Shown here: positions 1-5,661 of the stretch, piece after piece
How positions within the stretch are numbered: position 1 is the first letter of the stretch
Layout of the letters: the number at the start of each line of letters is the position of its first letter
Assembly (NCBI GenBank): GCA_026994125.1
Contig: JALWRJ010000573.1
Location: forward strand, 1 to 10,365
DNA length: 10,365 nucleotides
Source: Cyclobacteriaceae bacterium
Lineage (GTDB): Bacteria; Bacteroidota; Bacteroidia; Cytophagales; Cyclobacteriaceae
Direction of reading: 5' to 3'
Program-made: the position numbers and the translations under genes
Notes under the pieces: model-generated
The model's database searches: none
The model's input: the letters and a program-made list of their open reading frames with translations, nothing else
Told to the model about the DNA's origin: nothing

Positions 1-808
1 ATTACCAAAAGAAGTACGCGGACGCACCGATATTTTGGATGCAGTAGGTAACACCACTGCTGCTACCGGTAAAGGTTTTGCTATTGCTTCTGCCGCACTT
101 ACTGCGCTGGCTCTATTTGCTGCCTTTGTGGGCGTAGCCGGTATTGATAGTATTGATATTTACAAAGCCCCTGTGCTTGCAGGTTTATTTGTGGGCGGTA
201 TGATACCTTTTATCTTTTCTTCGCTTGCCATAGCAGCCGTAGGCCGTGCAGCCATGGAAATGGTAAAAGAAGTAAGAAGGCAGTTTAAAGAAATTCCCGG
301 TATTATGGAATCGAAAGCGAAACCTGAATACGAAAAATGTGTAGCTATTTCTACCGAAGCATCTATTCGTGAAATGGTAGCACCGGGCTTAATCGCCATC
401 ATATCTCCACTAATAGTAGGGTTTCTGTTTGGCCCCGAAGTATTAGGTGGTTTTTTAGCAGGCATAACTGTTTCGGGTGTACTAATGGGTATTTTCCAAA
501 ACAATGCAGGGGGCGCTTGGGATAACGCTAAAAAATCGTTTGAATCGGGTGTAATGATTGATGGAAAAATGGAATATAAAGGTTCTGAACCTCACGCAGC
601 TTCGGTAACAGGCGATACCGTAGGCGATCCTTTTAAGGATACTTCAGGCCCTTCGATGAACATACTAATTAAACTAACCTCAATAGTGGCTCTTATAATT
701 GCCCCTCATATTGCCAATAAATCGCATGCCGAACAAGCTTCTACCCACAAGCCGGCTACCGAAATTGTGATTGATGCACAACTTAATGAGGTTAACCAAA
801 CTAAGTAA
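1..808 (+). CDS. hppA: Membrane-bound ion-pumping inorganic pyrophosphatase, C-terminal part (5' end outside window)
   Basis: This is the C-terminal 268 residues of an integral-membrane pyrophosphatase, which splits PPi to two phosphates and uses the energy to export H+ and/or Na+. The reading frame is open from the left edge (first complete codon at 2), so the gene begins upstream; a TTG at 35 lies in conserved sequence and is not a start. Family motifs are clear: [10 protein letters not shown] (nt 47-76), GGAWDNAKK (509-535) and [11 protein letters not shown] (611-643), which carry the Asp and Lys residues that bind Mg-PPi. Several hydrophobic membrane segments lie between them. In the first motif the residue after GNTT is Ala; in this family Ala marks K+-dependent enzymes and Lys marks K+-independent ones, so a K+-dependent pump is inferred. 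Whether it moves Na+, H+ or both depends on upstream residues not seen. After the last membrane helix there is a polar tail of about 30 residues. A terminator follows directly. Confidence 0.96.
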   Translation, partial: LPKEVRGRTDILDAVGNTTAATGKGFAIASAALTALALFAAFVGVAGIDSIDIYKAPVLAGLFVGGMIPFIFSSLAIAAVGRAAMEMVKEVRRQFKEIPGIMESKAKPEYEKCVAISTEASIREMVAPGLIAIISPLIVGFLFGPEVLGGFLAGITVSGVLMGIFQNNAGGAWDNAKKSFESGVMIDGKMEYKGSEPHAASVTGDTVGDPFKDTSGPSMNILIKLTSIVALIIAPHIANKSHAEQASTHKPATEIVIDAQLNEVNQTK

Positions 809-828
809 ATAGATTTATTACTATATTT

Positions 829-854
829 AAAGGCTCTTACGAGAGCCTTTTTTT
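829..854 (+). terminator. Intrinsic terminator of hppA
   Basis: A perfect 9-bp stem, AAAGGCTCT (829-837) with AGAGCCTTT (842-850), closes a TACG loop of the UNCG type and runs into seven T (848-854). It sits 20 bases after the hppA stop codon, the expected place for Rho-independent termination. Confidence 0.92.
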
Positions 855-855
855 G
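848..855 (+). promoter_or_regulatory. Possible -7 element for the DUF2147 gene
   Basis: TTTTTTTG followed by TAC resembles the Bacteroidota -7 consensus TAnnTTTG with one mismatch (T for A at the second base). It overlaps the T-tract of the hppA terminator and lies 22 bases before the ATG at 878. No -33 TTTG box is evident at the usual spacing. The T-run alone could produce this match by chance, so it is only a candidate. Confidence 0.22.
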
Positions 856-877
856 TACTCAAAATTTAAAAACAGCT

Positions 878-1303
878 ATGAAACTTTTAAAAATAATTAG
901 TGCTTTAACCCTGTTTTTTTATGCAAATTCCGGCTTGGCGCAAGCTATAACCGGCCAATGGAAAACTATTGATGACGAAACCGGAAAGCCTAAATCGATG
1001 GTAGAAATTTACATTAAAGATGGCAAGGCGTATGGTAAAATTGTTAAACTTTTTAGAGAGCCGGGCGAAGACCCTGACCCGGTATGTGAAGAATGTACTG
1101 ACTACAGAAAAAATAAAAAAATTATTGGCATGACCATCATAACCGATATGGTGCAAGATGGCAATGAATGGGAAGACGGTGAAATATTAGACCCTAATAA
1201 TGGCAAAATTTACGACTGCAAACTTTGGGTTGAAGACGGAAAACTGCAAGTACGTGGCTATGTGGCCTTCTTTTTTAGAACACAAACATGGGTAAGGCCA
1301 TAG
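878..1303 (+). CDS. DUF2147 family exported protein
   Basis: The 141-residue product matches the DUF2147 pattern: small secreted proteins of unknown function, widespread in Bacteroidota and Proteobacteria. Residues 1-21 form a signal peptide (Lys-rich start, hydrophobic core, predicted cut after GLA before QA), so the mature protein is probably periplasmic. The family core follows: ITGQW with an acidic loop, a beta-rich VEIYIKDGKAYGKIVKLF stretch, a CxxC pair (C70, C73) followed by RKNKKIIGM, the GxEWEDGEILDPNNGKIYDCKLW-like region, and a closing GYVAFFFRTQTWVR. The CxxC is usual in the family and might bind metal or form a disulfide; that is inference. The ATG at 878 is the only start that leaves an intact signal peptide. 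The gene is flanked by terminators on both sides and appears to be transcribed alone. No function can be assigned from its neighbours. Confidence 0.9.
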   Translation: MKLLKIISALTLFFYANSGLAQAITGQWKTIDDETGKPKSMVEIYIKDGKAYGKIVKLFREPGEDPDPVCEECTDYRKNKKIIGMTIITDMVQDGNEWEDGEILDPNNGKIYDCKLWVEDGKLQVRGYVAFFFRTQTWVRP

Positions 1304-1310
1304 CAATTTT

Positions 1311-1325
1311 AGCAGCACAGCTGCT
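1311..1325. repeat. Short inverted repeat AGCAGC-ACA-GCTGCT
   Basis: A perfect 6-bp inverted repeat with a 3-base spacer, 7 bases after the DUF2147 stop codon. No T-run follows, so it is not a normal intrinsic terminator. It could cap the 3' end of the mRNA. It is the first of several inverted repeats in this gap. Confidence 0.6.
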
Positions 1326-1331
1326 GCCCTA

Positions 1332-1366
1332 GGTAATTTACCTAAATAGTAAAATAGGTAATTACC
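1332..1366. repeat. 12-bp inverted repeat made of two near-palindromes
   Basis: The left arm, 1332-1344 (GGTAATTTACCTA), pairs with the right arm, 1355-1366 (TAGGTAATTACC), over 12 bp with one bulged T; the loop is 10 bases (1345-1354). Each arm is also nearly self-complementary: TAGGTAATTTACCTA at 1330-1344 and the perfect palindrome GGTAATTACC at 1357-1366. As DNA it could be a pair of operator sites 25 bases apart, upstream of the TACCTTTG element at 1393. As RNA it would fold into one long hairpin or two small ones. What it actually does is unknown. Confidence 0.7.
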
Positions 1367-1392
1367 GCATAGCCAAAAGCACCCACCCCCTC

Positions 1393-1400
1393 TACCTTTG
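1393..1400 (+). promoter_or_regulatory. Bacteroidota-type -7 promoter element TACCTTTG
   Basis: TACCTTTG matches the phylum's TAnnTTTG consensus exactly and is followed by TAC. Transcription would start near 1405-1408. No convincing -33 TTTG box is present at about 20 bases upstream, where the palindromes lie instead, so activator dependence is possible. The only thing directly downstream is the terminator at 1436-1469, which suggests a short RNA product. Confidence 0.45.
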
Positions 1401-1404
1401 TACA

Positions 1405-1469
1405 TGTAAGTTTTTTCATAAGGTTAGGTTTGGTTAAAACGCTTAGCATCTCGCTAAGCGTTTTTTTTT
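1405..1469 (+). ncRNA. Candidate small RNA of about 65 nt
   Basis: The call rests on a promoter-like element at 1393-1400 and a strong intrinsic terminator at 1436-1469, with no usable reading frame between them (the ATG at 1404 is followed at once by TAA). The predicted transcript has a single-stranded 5' part with a GGTTAGGTTTGGTT stretch (1422-1435), then a 12-bp hairpin and a U-tail, the general shape of a regulatory sRNA. The simpler alternative is that this is the 3' UTR and terminator of the DUF2147 gene, 133 bases after its stop. It matches no RNA family known to me, and the 5' end is estimated. Confidence 0.3.
1436..1469 (+). terminator. Strong intrinsic terminator
   Basis: AAAACGCTTAGC (1436-1447) pairs perfectly with GCTAAGCGTTTT (1453-1464) over 12 bp around a 5-base ATCTC loop, and nine T follow (1461-1469). 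It ends either the DUF2147 transcript or the short RNA proposed at 1405. It insulates the sigma-factor gene downstream. Confidence 0.92.
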
Positions 1470-1561
1470 AGTTTATGTAACAAGCATATAAGTTTGTGCA
1501 TATTTTTTTGCAAATTTGCCTGCCGGTAACCACTAAAAAAAGTAACAAGAAACCATCTAAT

Positions 1562-1569
1562 AAATTTTG
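1562..1569 (+). promoter_or_regulatory. Possible -7 element for the sigma/anti-sigma operon
   Basis: AAATTTTG, followed by TAC, is one base off TAnnTTTG (A for the first T). It lies 51 bases before the sigma-factor ATG, after the terminator at 1436-1469, so a promoter must be somewhere in 1470-1620. The rest of that stretch is AT-rich, with no other strong match and no hairpin. If the sigma factor drives its own operon, the element may look different from this consensus. Confidence 0.22.
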
Positions 1570-1620
1570 TACTTTTTGGGGTTACTATAAATTCATTAAC
1601 CGTATAAACCACAAATACCA

Positions 1621-2160
1621 ATGACCGACCAGGAGATATTTGAACAAATATGTCGGGGCGATGAACGTGCCTTAGAGGTTGTGTACCAAAAGAATTATCG
1701 AATGATGATGCGGCTGGTGCAAAACAACAGCGGCACCGAGCAAGAAGCTAAAGACATTTACCAGGAAGCGGTAGTTGTATTTTGGCAGAAGGCAGTCAGT
1801 GGTAATTTAGTGCTAACCTCAAAAATTAGCACCTATATTTATAGTATTTGCCTTAATTTATGGCGTAAAGAATTAGATAGAAAAAAAAGACATACTAACG
1901 AAGCACACGATAAACCACATTTTCAAACTCATGAAGCCCAGGAAAAAGCTCAAATTATAAGAGCTTGCATTAACCAACTGGGTGAAACTTGTAAAAAAGT
2001 GCTATCGTATTATTATTTTGATGGTATGTCGATGAAAGAAATAGCTGAGAAGGTAGGCTTTGCCAATACCGATACAGCCAAAACTAAAAAATATAAATGT
2101 AAGAAAAAGCTGGATGAAATAGTTAAACAACAATATTCAGCACATGATTTCTTAGACTAA
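1621..2160 (+). CDS. ECF-type RNA polymerase sigma factor (sigma-70 family)
   Basis: The 179-residue product has the two-domain layout of an extracytoplasmic-function sigma factor and would direct RNA polymerase to a small stress or envelope regulon. Sigma region 2 spans roughly residues 14-90, with the core-binding helix DIYQEAVVVFWQK (45-57) and the basic -10-reading helix ending LWRKELDRKKR (80-90). A charged linker follows (91-110). Region 4 spans about 116-168, with a helix-turn-helix in SMKEIAEKVGFANTDTAKTKKYKCKKKL-type sequence (137-164) that would read the -35 box. There is no region 1 or 3, as expected for the ECF group. The C-terminal end is short, with no extra sensor domain. The putative anti-sigma gene starts 2 bases after the stop, so the two are surely co-transcribed. 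Autoregulation is usual for such pairs but is not demonstrated here. The regulon is unknown. Confidence 0.93.
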   Translation: MTDQEIFEQICRGDERALEVVYQKNYRMMMRLVQNNSGTEQEAKDIYQEAVVVFWQKAVSGNLVLTSKISTYIYSICLNLWRKELDRKKRHTNEAHDKPHFQTHEAQEKAQIIRACINQLGETCKKVLSYYYFDGMSMKEIAEKVGFANTDTAKTKKYKCKKKLDEIVKQQYSAHDFLD

Positions 2161-2162
2161 TT

Positions 2163-3008
2163 ATGGACAACTATAACAAACTAGAGGCCTATTTTAATAA
2201 CGAACTAACTGCCGCAGAAGAAGAGCAATTTTTGCATGAAGTTGAAAACAACGCTGAACTAAGAGCAGAGTACAATTTCCAGCAAGAAGTGGTAAATGGC
2301 ATTAAAGAAGCTCGAAAAGCCGAACTAAAAGCCATGTTAGATCAAGTGCCCGTGGCCGGTATAGGCACCGCCTCTACCGGGGTTATTAAAGCCTTAGTTA
2401 CAGGAGCTTCAGCCTTGCTCATAGGCACTATTGCCTGGTACTATTTTAATACACCACAATCACCAAAAGCCACCCTACAATCTACTACCAGCCATACGGT
2501 TCAAAATGAACCATTCCAACCGTCTCCGGCTGAAAAAATGGTAACTAAGCCTGAAAACAATGAGGTGGCTGAACTCGAAAAAACTAAATCACCAGCTGCT
2601 ACTAAAAAAGAACCAACCCACATTCGGGCTCCTAAAGTTATTACACCGCAACTTCCAACTCCCGCTGAAGATATTAAAAATGAAGCATTCGCAACCAACG
2701 AATTGGATGTTCCATCTTCGGCCGGAAACAATAGCATAAACCTTAACAGTAAAATTAATGTTGAAGTTAAGCTGCGCAAAAAATATAATTTCCATTATCA
2801 ATACAACAAAGCTAACCTTGTATTGTATGGTGAGTTTGAAGACGGTCTTTTTGAAATATTAGAAGTAAATAAAGAACAGGGTAAAGAAATATACCTTTTC
2901 TTTGATAACAATTATTACTTCCTTAGCAACCATACCGGCAACATTACTCCTTTAAAGCCTATAAAGGACAAGGCTCTAATTGCCAAACTCACGGCCTTGA
3001 GAAAATAA
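2163..3008 (+). CDS. Putative membrane-anchored anti-sigma factor
   Basis: The 281-residue product has one predicted membrane helix (about 74-95). Its cytoplasmic N-terminus (1-60) is an acidic helical domain of the form LEAYFNNELTAAEEEQFLHEVENNAELRAEY, like the zinc-less anti-sigma domains that follow ECF sigma genes in Bacteroidota. No HxxxCxxC zinc motif is present. Outside the membrane comes a Pro/Thr/Lys/Glu-rich linker (about 97-195), then a compact domain of about 85 residues (196-281) rich in Tyr, Phe and Asn and predicted to be mostly beta, which could sense an envelope signal. The ATG follows the sigma stop by 2 bases. By position and architecture it should hold the sigma factor at the membrane and release it on a signal; both the pairing and the signal are inferred. 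The C-terminal domain is not one I can name. Confidence 0.75.
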   Translation: MDNYNKLEAYFNNELTAAEEEQFLHEVENNAELRAEYNFQQEVVNGIKEARKAELKAMLDQVPVAGIGTASTGVIKALVTGASALLIGTIAWYYFNTPQSPKATLQSTTSHTVQNEPFQPSPAEKMVTKPENNEVAELEKTKSPAATKKEPTHIRAPKVITPQLPTPAEDIKNEAFATNELDVPSSAGNNSINLNSKINVEVKLRKKYNFHYQYNKANLVLYGEFEDGLFEILEVNKEQGKEIYLFFDNNYYFLSNHTGNITPLKPIKDKALIAKLTALRK

Positions 3009-3013
3009 TTTAG

Positions 3014-3036
3014 CCCCGCGCTGGGGATGGGTTTTT
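3014..3036 (+). terminator. Weak possible terminator after the anti-sigma gene
   Basis: CCCC (3014-3017) can pair with GGGG (3023-3026) around GCGCT, and GATGGG then TTTTT follow. The stem is only 4 bp and the T-run is displaced, so it would terminate poorly at best. Read-through into ftsX is possible. Confidence 0.25.
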
Positions 3037-3046
3037 AATATTTGGT

Positions 3047-3054
3047 TACCTTTG
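3047..3054 (+). promoter_or_regulatory. -7 promoter element TACCTTTG upstream of ftsX
   Basis: An exact TAnnTTTG match, identical in all eight bases to the element at 1393. Transcription would start near 3059-3062, leaving a leader of about 15-18 bases before the TTG start at 3077. It is well placed to drive the seven-gene run ftsX to gldC. No clear -33 TTTG box is seen at the usual distance. Confidence 0.5.
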
Positions 3055-3076
3055 AATTTTAAGGTGTACTATTGCA

Positions 3077-3973
3077 TTGAAAACTTCAACCTCCATTACC
3101 AAAAAAAAGCTGGGCTCCTACCCTTATTTTAGTGTAGTGTTCTCCATCTCCATTGCTTTGTTTGTCATTGGCTTGTTGGGGCTCCTGGTGTTGCATTCGC
3201 AAAAACTTACCAAGCTTATTAAAGAAAATATCGAAATGCAGGTATATCTCCAAAAAGAGGTATCAACTTCGCAATTAAATAAACTCAGGCTAAGTTTTGA
3301 ACAGGCCGACTATGTGGCCAAAAACAACGAAGGCAACCCGGCCATTTCGTTTATTTCGAAAGAAGAAGCCGCTCAAAAATTTATAGCCGAAACAGGTGAA
3401 GATTTTGCCCAATTTTTAGGAGAAAACCCACTTCGTGATGCCTTTACAATTCATATTGCCGAGGCATACCAAACCGAAGCAAAAATGAAAGCCATAAAAG
3501 AAAAACTTATGCAGCGTCCGGGGGTATTTGAAGTAGTGTATGTAGGCGACCTCATTGATTCTATCAATAAAAACATTAAAAACATAAGTATTGTGTTGGC
3601 CGCTTTTGCAGGTTTACTGGTATTGGTAGTTATCATCTTAATTAATAACACCATTAAACTGGCCTTGTTTACACAACGTTTTTTAATTCGAAGCATGCAA
3701 TTGGTGGGTGCTACCTCCGGGTTTATACGCAAACCTTTTCTACTGCGTTCGCTTGGCCATGGTTTACTTGGCGGCCTGCTGGCTTCTGTAGCCTTGTATG
3801 CGCTTAGCGAATATGCCTATACCCGCATCGATGACCTTATCTTGTTAAAAGATGTTAACCACTTATATATATTGTTTGGTATTTTGCTATTTTTAGGAGG
3901 ATTTTTGGGACTGTTTAGCACCCTTAGGTCGGTAAATAAATATTTAAAACTTTCGCTGGACGAACTTTATTAA
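3077..3973 (+). CDS. ftsX: Cell-division ABC transporter permease FtsX
   Basis: The 298-residue product has the FtsX layout: a short basic cytoplasmic start, membrane helix 1 (about 18-40), a large periplasmic domain (about 42-165), then helices 2 (169-192), 3 (222-246) and 4 (262-283). With the ATPase FtsE, not in this window, it forms a membrane complex at the division site that controls wall hydrolases rather than moving a substrate. The MQLVGATSGFIRKPF stretch (207-221) is the conserved cytoplasmic loop that contacts the ATPase. The start is taken as TTG at 3077: an in-frame TGA lies at 3053, no ATG comes between, and the first internal Met (54) would remove helix 1. The family's usual opening, KKLGSYPY, falls at residues 10-17. 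It heads a tight operon and is separated from ftsE, as is common in Bacteroidota. Confidence 0.94.
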   Translation: MKTSTSITKKKLGSYPYFSVVFSISIALFVIGLLGLLVLHSQKLTKLIKENIEMQVYLQKEVSTSQLNKLRLSFEQADYVAKNNEGNPAISFISKEEAAQKFIAETGEDFAQFLGENPLRDAFTIHIAEAYQTEAKMKAIKEKLMQRPGVFEVVYVGDLIDSINKNIKNISIVLAAFAGLLVLVVIILINNTIKLALFTQRFLIRSMQLVGATSGFIRKPFLLRSLGHGLLGGLLASVALYALSEYAYTRIDDLILLKDVNHLYILFGILLFLGGFLGLFSTLRSVNKYLKLSLDELY

Positions 3974-3985
3974 ACACAATCAAAT

Positions 3986-4192
3986 ATGAGCAACTCTGCT
4001 ATGCCTTTTGGCAAAAACAATTATACATTAATGTTAGTTGGCATTGGCCTCCTGGTATTAGGCTTTATTATTATGGCAACCGATTCCGAATCTTATGGCT
4101 TTGGTTTTAGAGGCCTTACCCTCGGGCCCATCATTGTGATGTCAGGATTTATTTTTGAGCTGTTCGCCATTACCCGTAAACCCAAAGCTTAA
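3986..4192 (+). CDS. DUF3098 family two-helix membrane protein
   Basis: This 68-residue protein has a PFGKNNYTLMLVG opening and two hydrophobic segments (about 14-33 and 43-62) separated by a short Asp/Ser/Gly/Phe-rich loop, ending in basic TRKPKA. It matches the DUF3098 pattern, a family of unknown function that I know mainly from Bacteroidota and from this place between ftsX and uppP. Basic residues at the tail and a polar N-terminus suggest both ends are cytoplasmic. It starts 12 bases after ftsX and ends 3 bases before uppP, so it is made with them. A role as a small partner or stabiliser of FtsX or UppP is a reasonable guess from position alone; nothing in the sequence shows it. Confidence 0.88.
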   Translation: MSNSAMPFGKNNYTLMLVGIGLLVLGFIIMATDSESYGFGFRGLTLGPIIVMSGFIFELFAITRKPKA

Positions 4193-4195
4193 TCA

Positions 4196-4996
4196 ATGAA
4201 CTGGCTCGAAGCGCTCATTTTGGGCATTATTCAAGGGCTTACCGAGTTTTTGCCCGTAAGCAGTAGCGGGCATTTGCAAATTGGCGCTGCCTTGCTGGGT
4301 ATTACTACAGCCGACAACCTGCTTTTTACAGTATTAGTGCACGGTGCTACTGTGCTAAGTACCATAATTGTTTTTCATAACGAAATATTCCGGTTAATTA
4401 AAGGGCTTTTTGCTTTTTCATTAAACGAAGAGACAAAATGGGTATTTTATATTTTAATTTCAATGATACCCGTGGGCATTGTTGGGGTATTTTTTGAAGA
4501 CCAGGTAGAGGCATTTTTTAATGGCCAGGTAGTTTTTGTGGCCCTTATGCTTATAATCACTGGTGGTTTGCTGTTGGCATCGCACTATTTAAAAGGAAAA
4601 AACCATACTGGCGAATTAAACATAACAACATCGGTTGTTATAGGCCTGGCTCAGGCTTTTGCAGTACTTCCGGGGGTGTCCAGGTCGGGCGCTACCATTG
4701 CTACTGCCTTACTGCTGGGTGTAGATAAAGAAAAAGCTACTCGATTCTCATTTTTAATGGTTATCCCCCCTATTTTGGGCGCTACCCTGCTAAAAGTGTT
4801 GGAACTGGTAAAACACCCGGGCACACATGCAGGTATCGAAAACTCTTCGCTGGCGATTGGGTTTATAGCGGCTTTAATTTTTGGCATAATAGCCTGCCGT
4901 TGGATGATTAACATTGTAAAAAAAGGAAGTTTAGTGTACTTTGCTTACTATTGTTTTACGGTAGCAGGCATTACCCTGTTGGTTCAATTTATATGA
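4196..4996 (+). CDS. uppP: Undecaprenyl-diphosphate phosphatase (BacA/UppP)
   Basis: This 266-residue multi-spanning membrane enzyme removes one phosphate from undecaprenyl diphosphate to renew the lipid carrier for peptidoglycan and other surface polymers; extra copies give bacitracin resistance. Both family signatures are present: QGLTEFLPVSSSGHL (13-27) and PGVSRSGAT (159-167). Catalytic candidates are E17, S23, H26 and R163, matching E21, S27, H30 and R174 of the E. coli enzyme. The first Glu of the (E/Q)xxxE motif is Gln here (Q13), a known variant. Length and hydrophobic pattern fit the family, with about eight membrane segments. The start ATG lies 3 bases after the DUF3098 stop, and the TGA stop shares bases with the truB ATG (ATGA), so translation of the two is probably coupled. 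Confidence 0.97.
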   Translation: MNWLEALILGIIQGLTEFLPVSSSGHLQIGAALLGITTADNLLFTVLVHGATVLSTIIVFHNEIFRLIKGLFAFSLNEETKWVFYILISMIPVGIVGVFFEDQVEAFFNGQVVFVALMLIITGGLLLASHYLKGKNHTGELNITTSVVIGLAQAFAVLPGVSRSGATIATALLLGVDKEKATRFSFLMVIPPILGATLLKVLELVKHPGTHAGIENSSLAIGFIAALIFGIIACRWMINIVKKGSLVYFAYYCFTVAGITLLVQFI

Positions 4997-5661
4997 GTAA
5001 TAACTCACACCCACAAGACCACATCATTTTAATAGATAAGCCCCTGGACTGGACTTCGTTTGATGTGGTTAAAAAAATTAAATACAAGTTAAAATTAAAA
5101 AAAGTGGGTCATGCAGGTACGTTAGACCCACTGGCCACCGGACTACTAATTTTATGCACCGGTAAAAAAACCAAGGAGATTGAGCAAATTCAAAACCAAG
5201 CTAAAGAATACACCGGCACCATTGTATTGGGCAAAACAACCCCCAGTTACGACCTGGAAACACCGGTAACCGAAACAGGAAACCCGGCCGGCCTTACCCC
5301 TGATTTTCTACACCAACTAACCCATCAATTTATTGGCGAAATTTCGCAAACTCCTCCCATATTTTCGGCTGTAAAAGTGGAAGGCCAGCGAGCCTATAAA
5401 AAAGCAAGAGCAGGCCAAAAAGTAGAGCTAAAATCGCGAAAAGTTAACATCTATAGCTTCGAATTAACCGAAATTAACATTCCGGAAGTTAAATTTAGGG
5501 TAAAATGTTCAAAAGGTACTTATATTAGAAGCCTGGCAAACGATTTTGGTAAAGCGGCCGGGGTAGGTGGCTATTTATCAGAACTACGAAGAACCAAAAT
5601 AGGAGATTATGCTGTAACCCGGGCTTATACCATAGATACTATTAACCTTGAAAGTTTATAA
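4993..5661 (+). CDS. truB: tRNA pseudouridine(55) synthase TruB
   Basis: The 222-residue enzyme converts uridine 55 to pseudouridine in the T-loop of most tRNAs. The catalytic motif GHAGTLDPLATGLL is at 39-52, with the nucleophile Asp45. Other family stretches include DKPLDWTSFDVV (15-26), the TPPIFSAVKVEGQRAYKKAR region and KCSKGTYIRSLANDFG near the C-terminus, with the conserved Arg. It is shorter than E. coli TruB (314) and lacks the C-terminal PUA-like domain, which is usual for Bacteroidota. The ATG at 4993 is preferred over an in-frame TTG at 4951, because the longer form only adds residues antiparallel to nothing known and overlaps the end of uppP by 46 bases, whereas ATGA overlap is the standard coupling. 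The 3' end overlaps ribF by 14 bases. Confidence 0.95.
   Translation: MSNNSHPQDHIILIDKPLDWTSFDVVKKIKYKLKLKKVGHAGTLDPLATGLLILCTGKKTKEIEQIQNQAKEYTGTIVLGKTTPSYDLETPVTETGNPAGLTPDFLHQLTHQFIGEISQTPPIFSAVKVEGQRAYKKARAGQKVELKSRKVNIYSFELTEINIPEVKFRVKCSKGTYIRSLANDFGKAAGVGGYLSELRRTKIGDYAVTRAYTIDTINLESL

Larger units (their letters stand above)
1304..1620. other. 317-base intergenic region with repeats, promoter-like element and terminator
   Basis: This is the only gap over 300 bases. In order it holds: an inverted repeat at 1311-1325; a 12-bp inverted repeat at 1332-1366; a TACCTTTG element at 1393-1400; the palindrome TACATGTA at 1401-1408; an intrinsic terminator at 1436-1469; and an AT-rich stretch (1470-1620) with a weak promoter match near 1562. 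I see no convincing reading frame on either strand. A 72-codon frame on the minus strand (1405-1187) lies mostly over the DUF2147 gene and has no family features. Confidence 0.8.

Noticed and set aside
160..504. Minus-strand frame of 114 codons
   Set aside because: It lies wholly inside the well-supported hppA gene and reads like an antisense shadow, with no family motif.
1187..1405. Minus-strand frame of 72 codons starting in the repeat-rich gap
   Set aside because: Most of it is antisense to the DUF2147 gene; the start overlaps the palindromes and terminator side, the composition is odd (Cys/Trp/Gly), and no domain is recognisable.
1401..1408. Palindrome TACATGTA next to the TACCTTTG element, considered as a repressor site
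   Set aside because: Only 8 bp and expected often in AT-rich sequence; there is no second copy nearby to support a regulator.
2501..2801. Two overlapping minus-strand frames within the anti-sigma gene
   Set aside because: They mirror the low-complexity Pro/Thr/Lys linker and have no start context or motif; shadows.
4951..4992. Longer truB start at TTG 4951
   Set aside because: It would overlap uppP by 46 bases and add 14 residues with no family match; the ATG at 4993 in an ATGA overlap fits far better.
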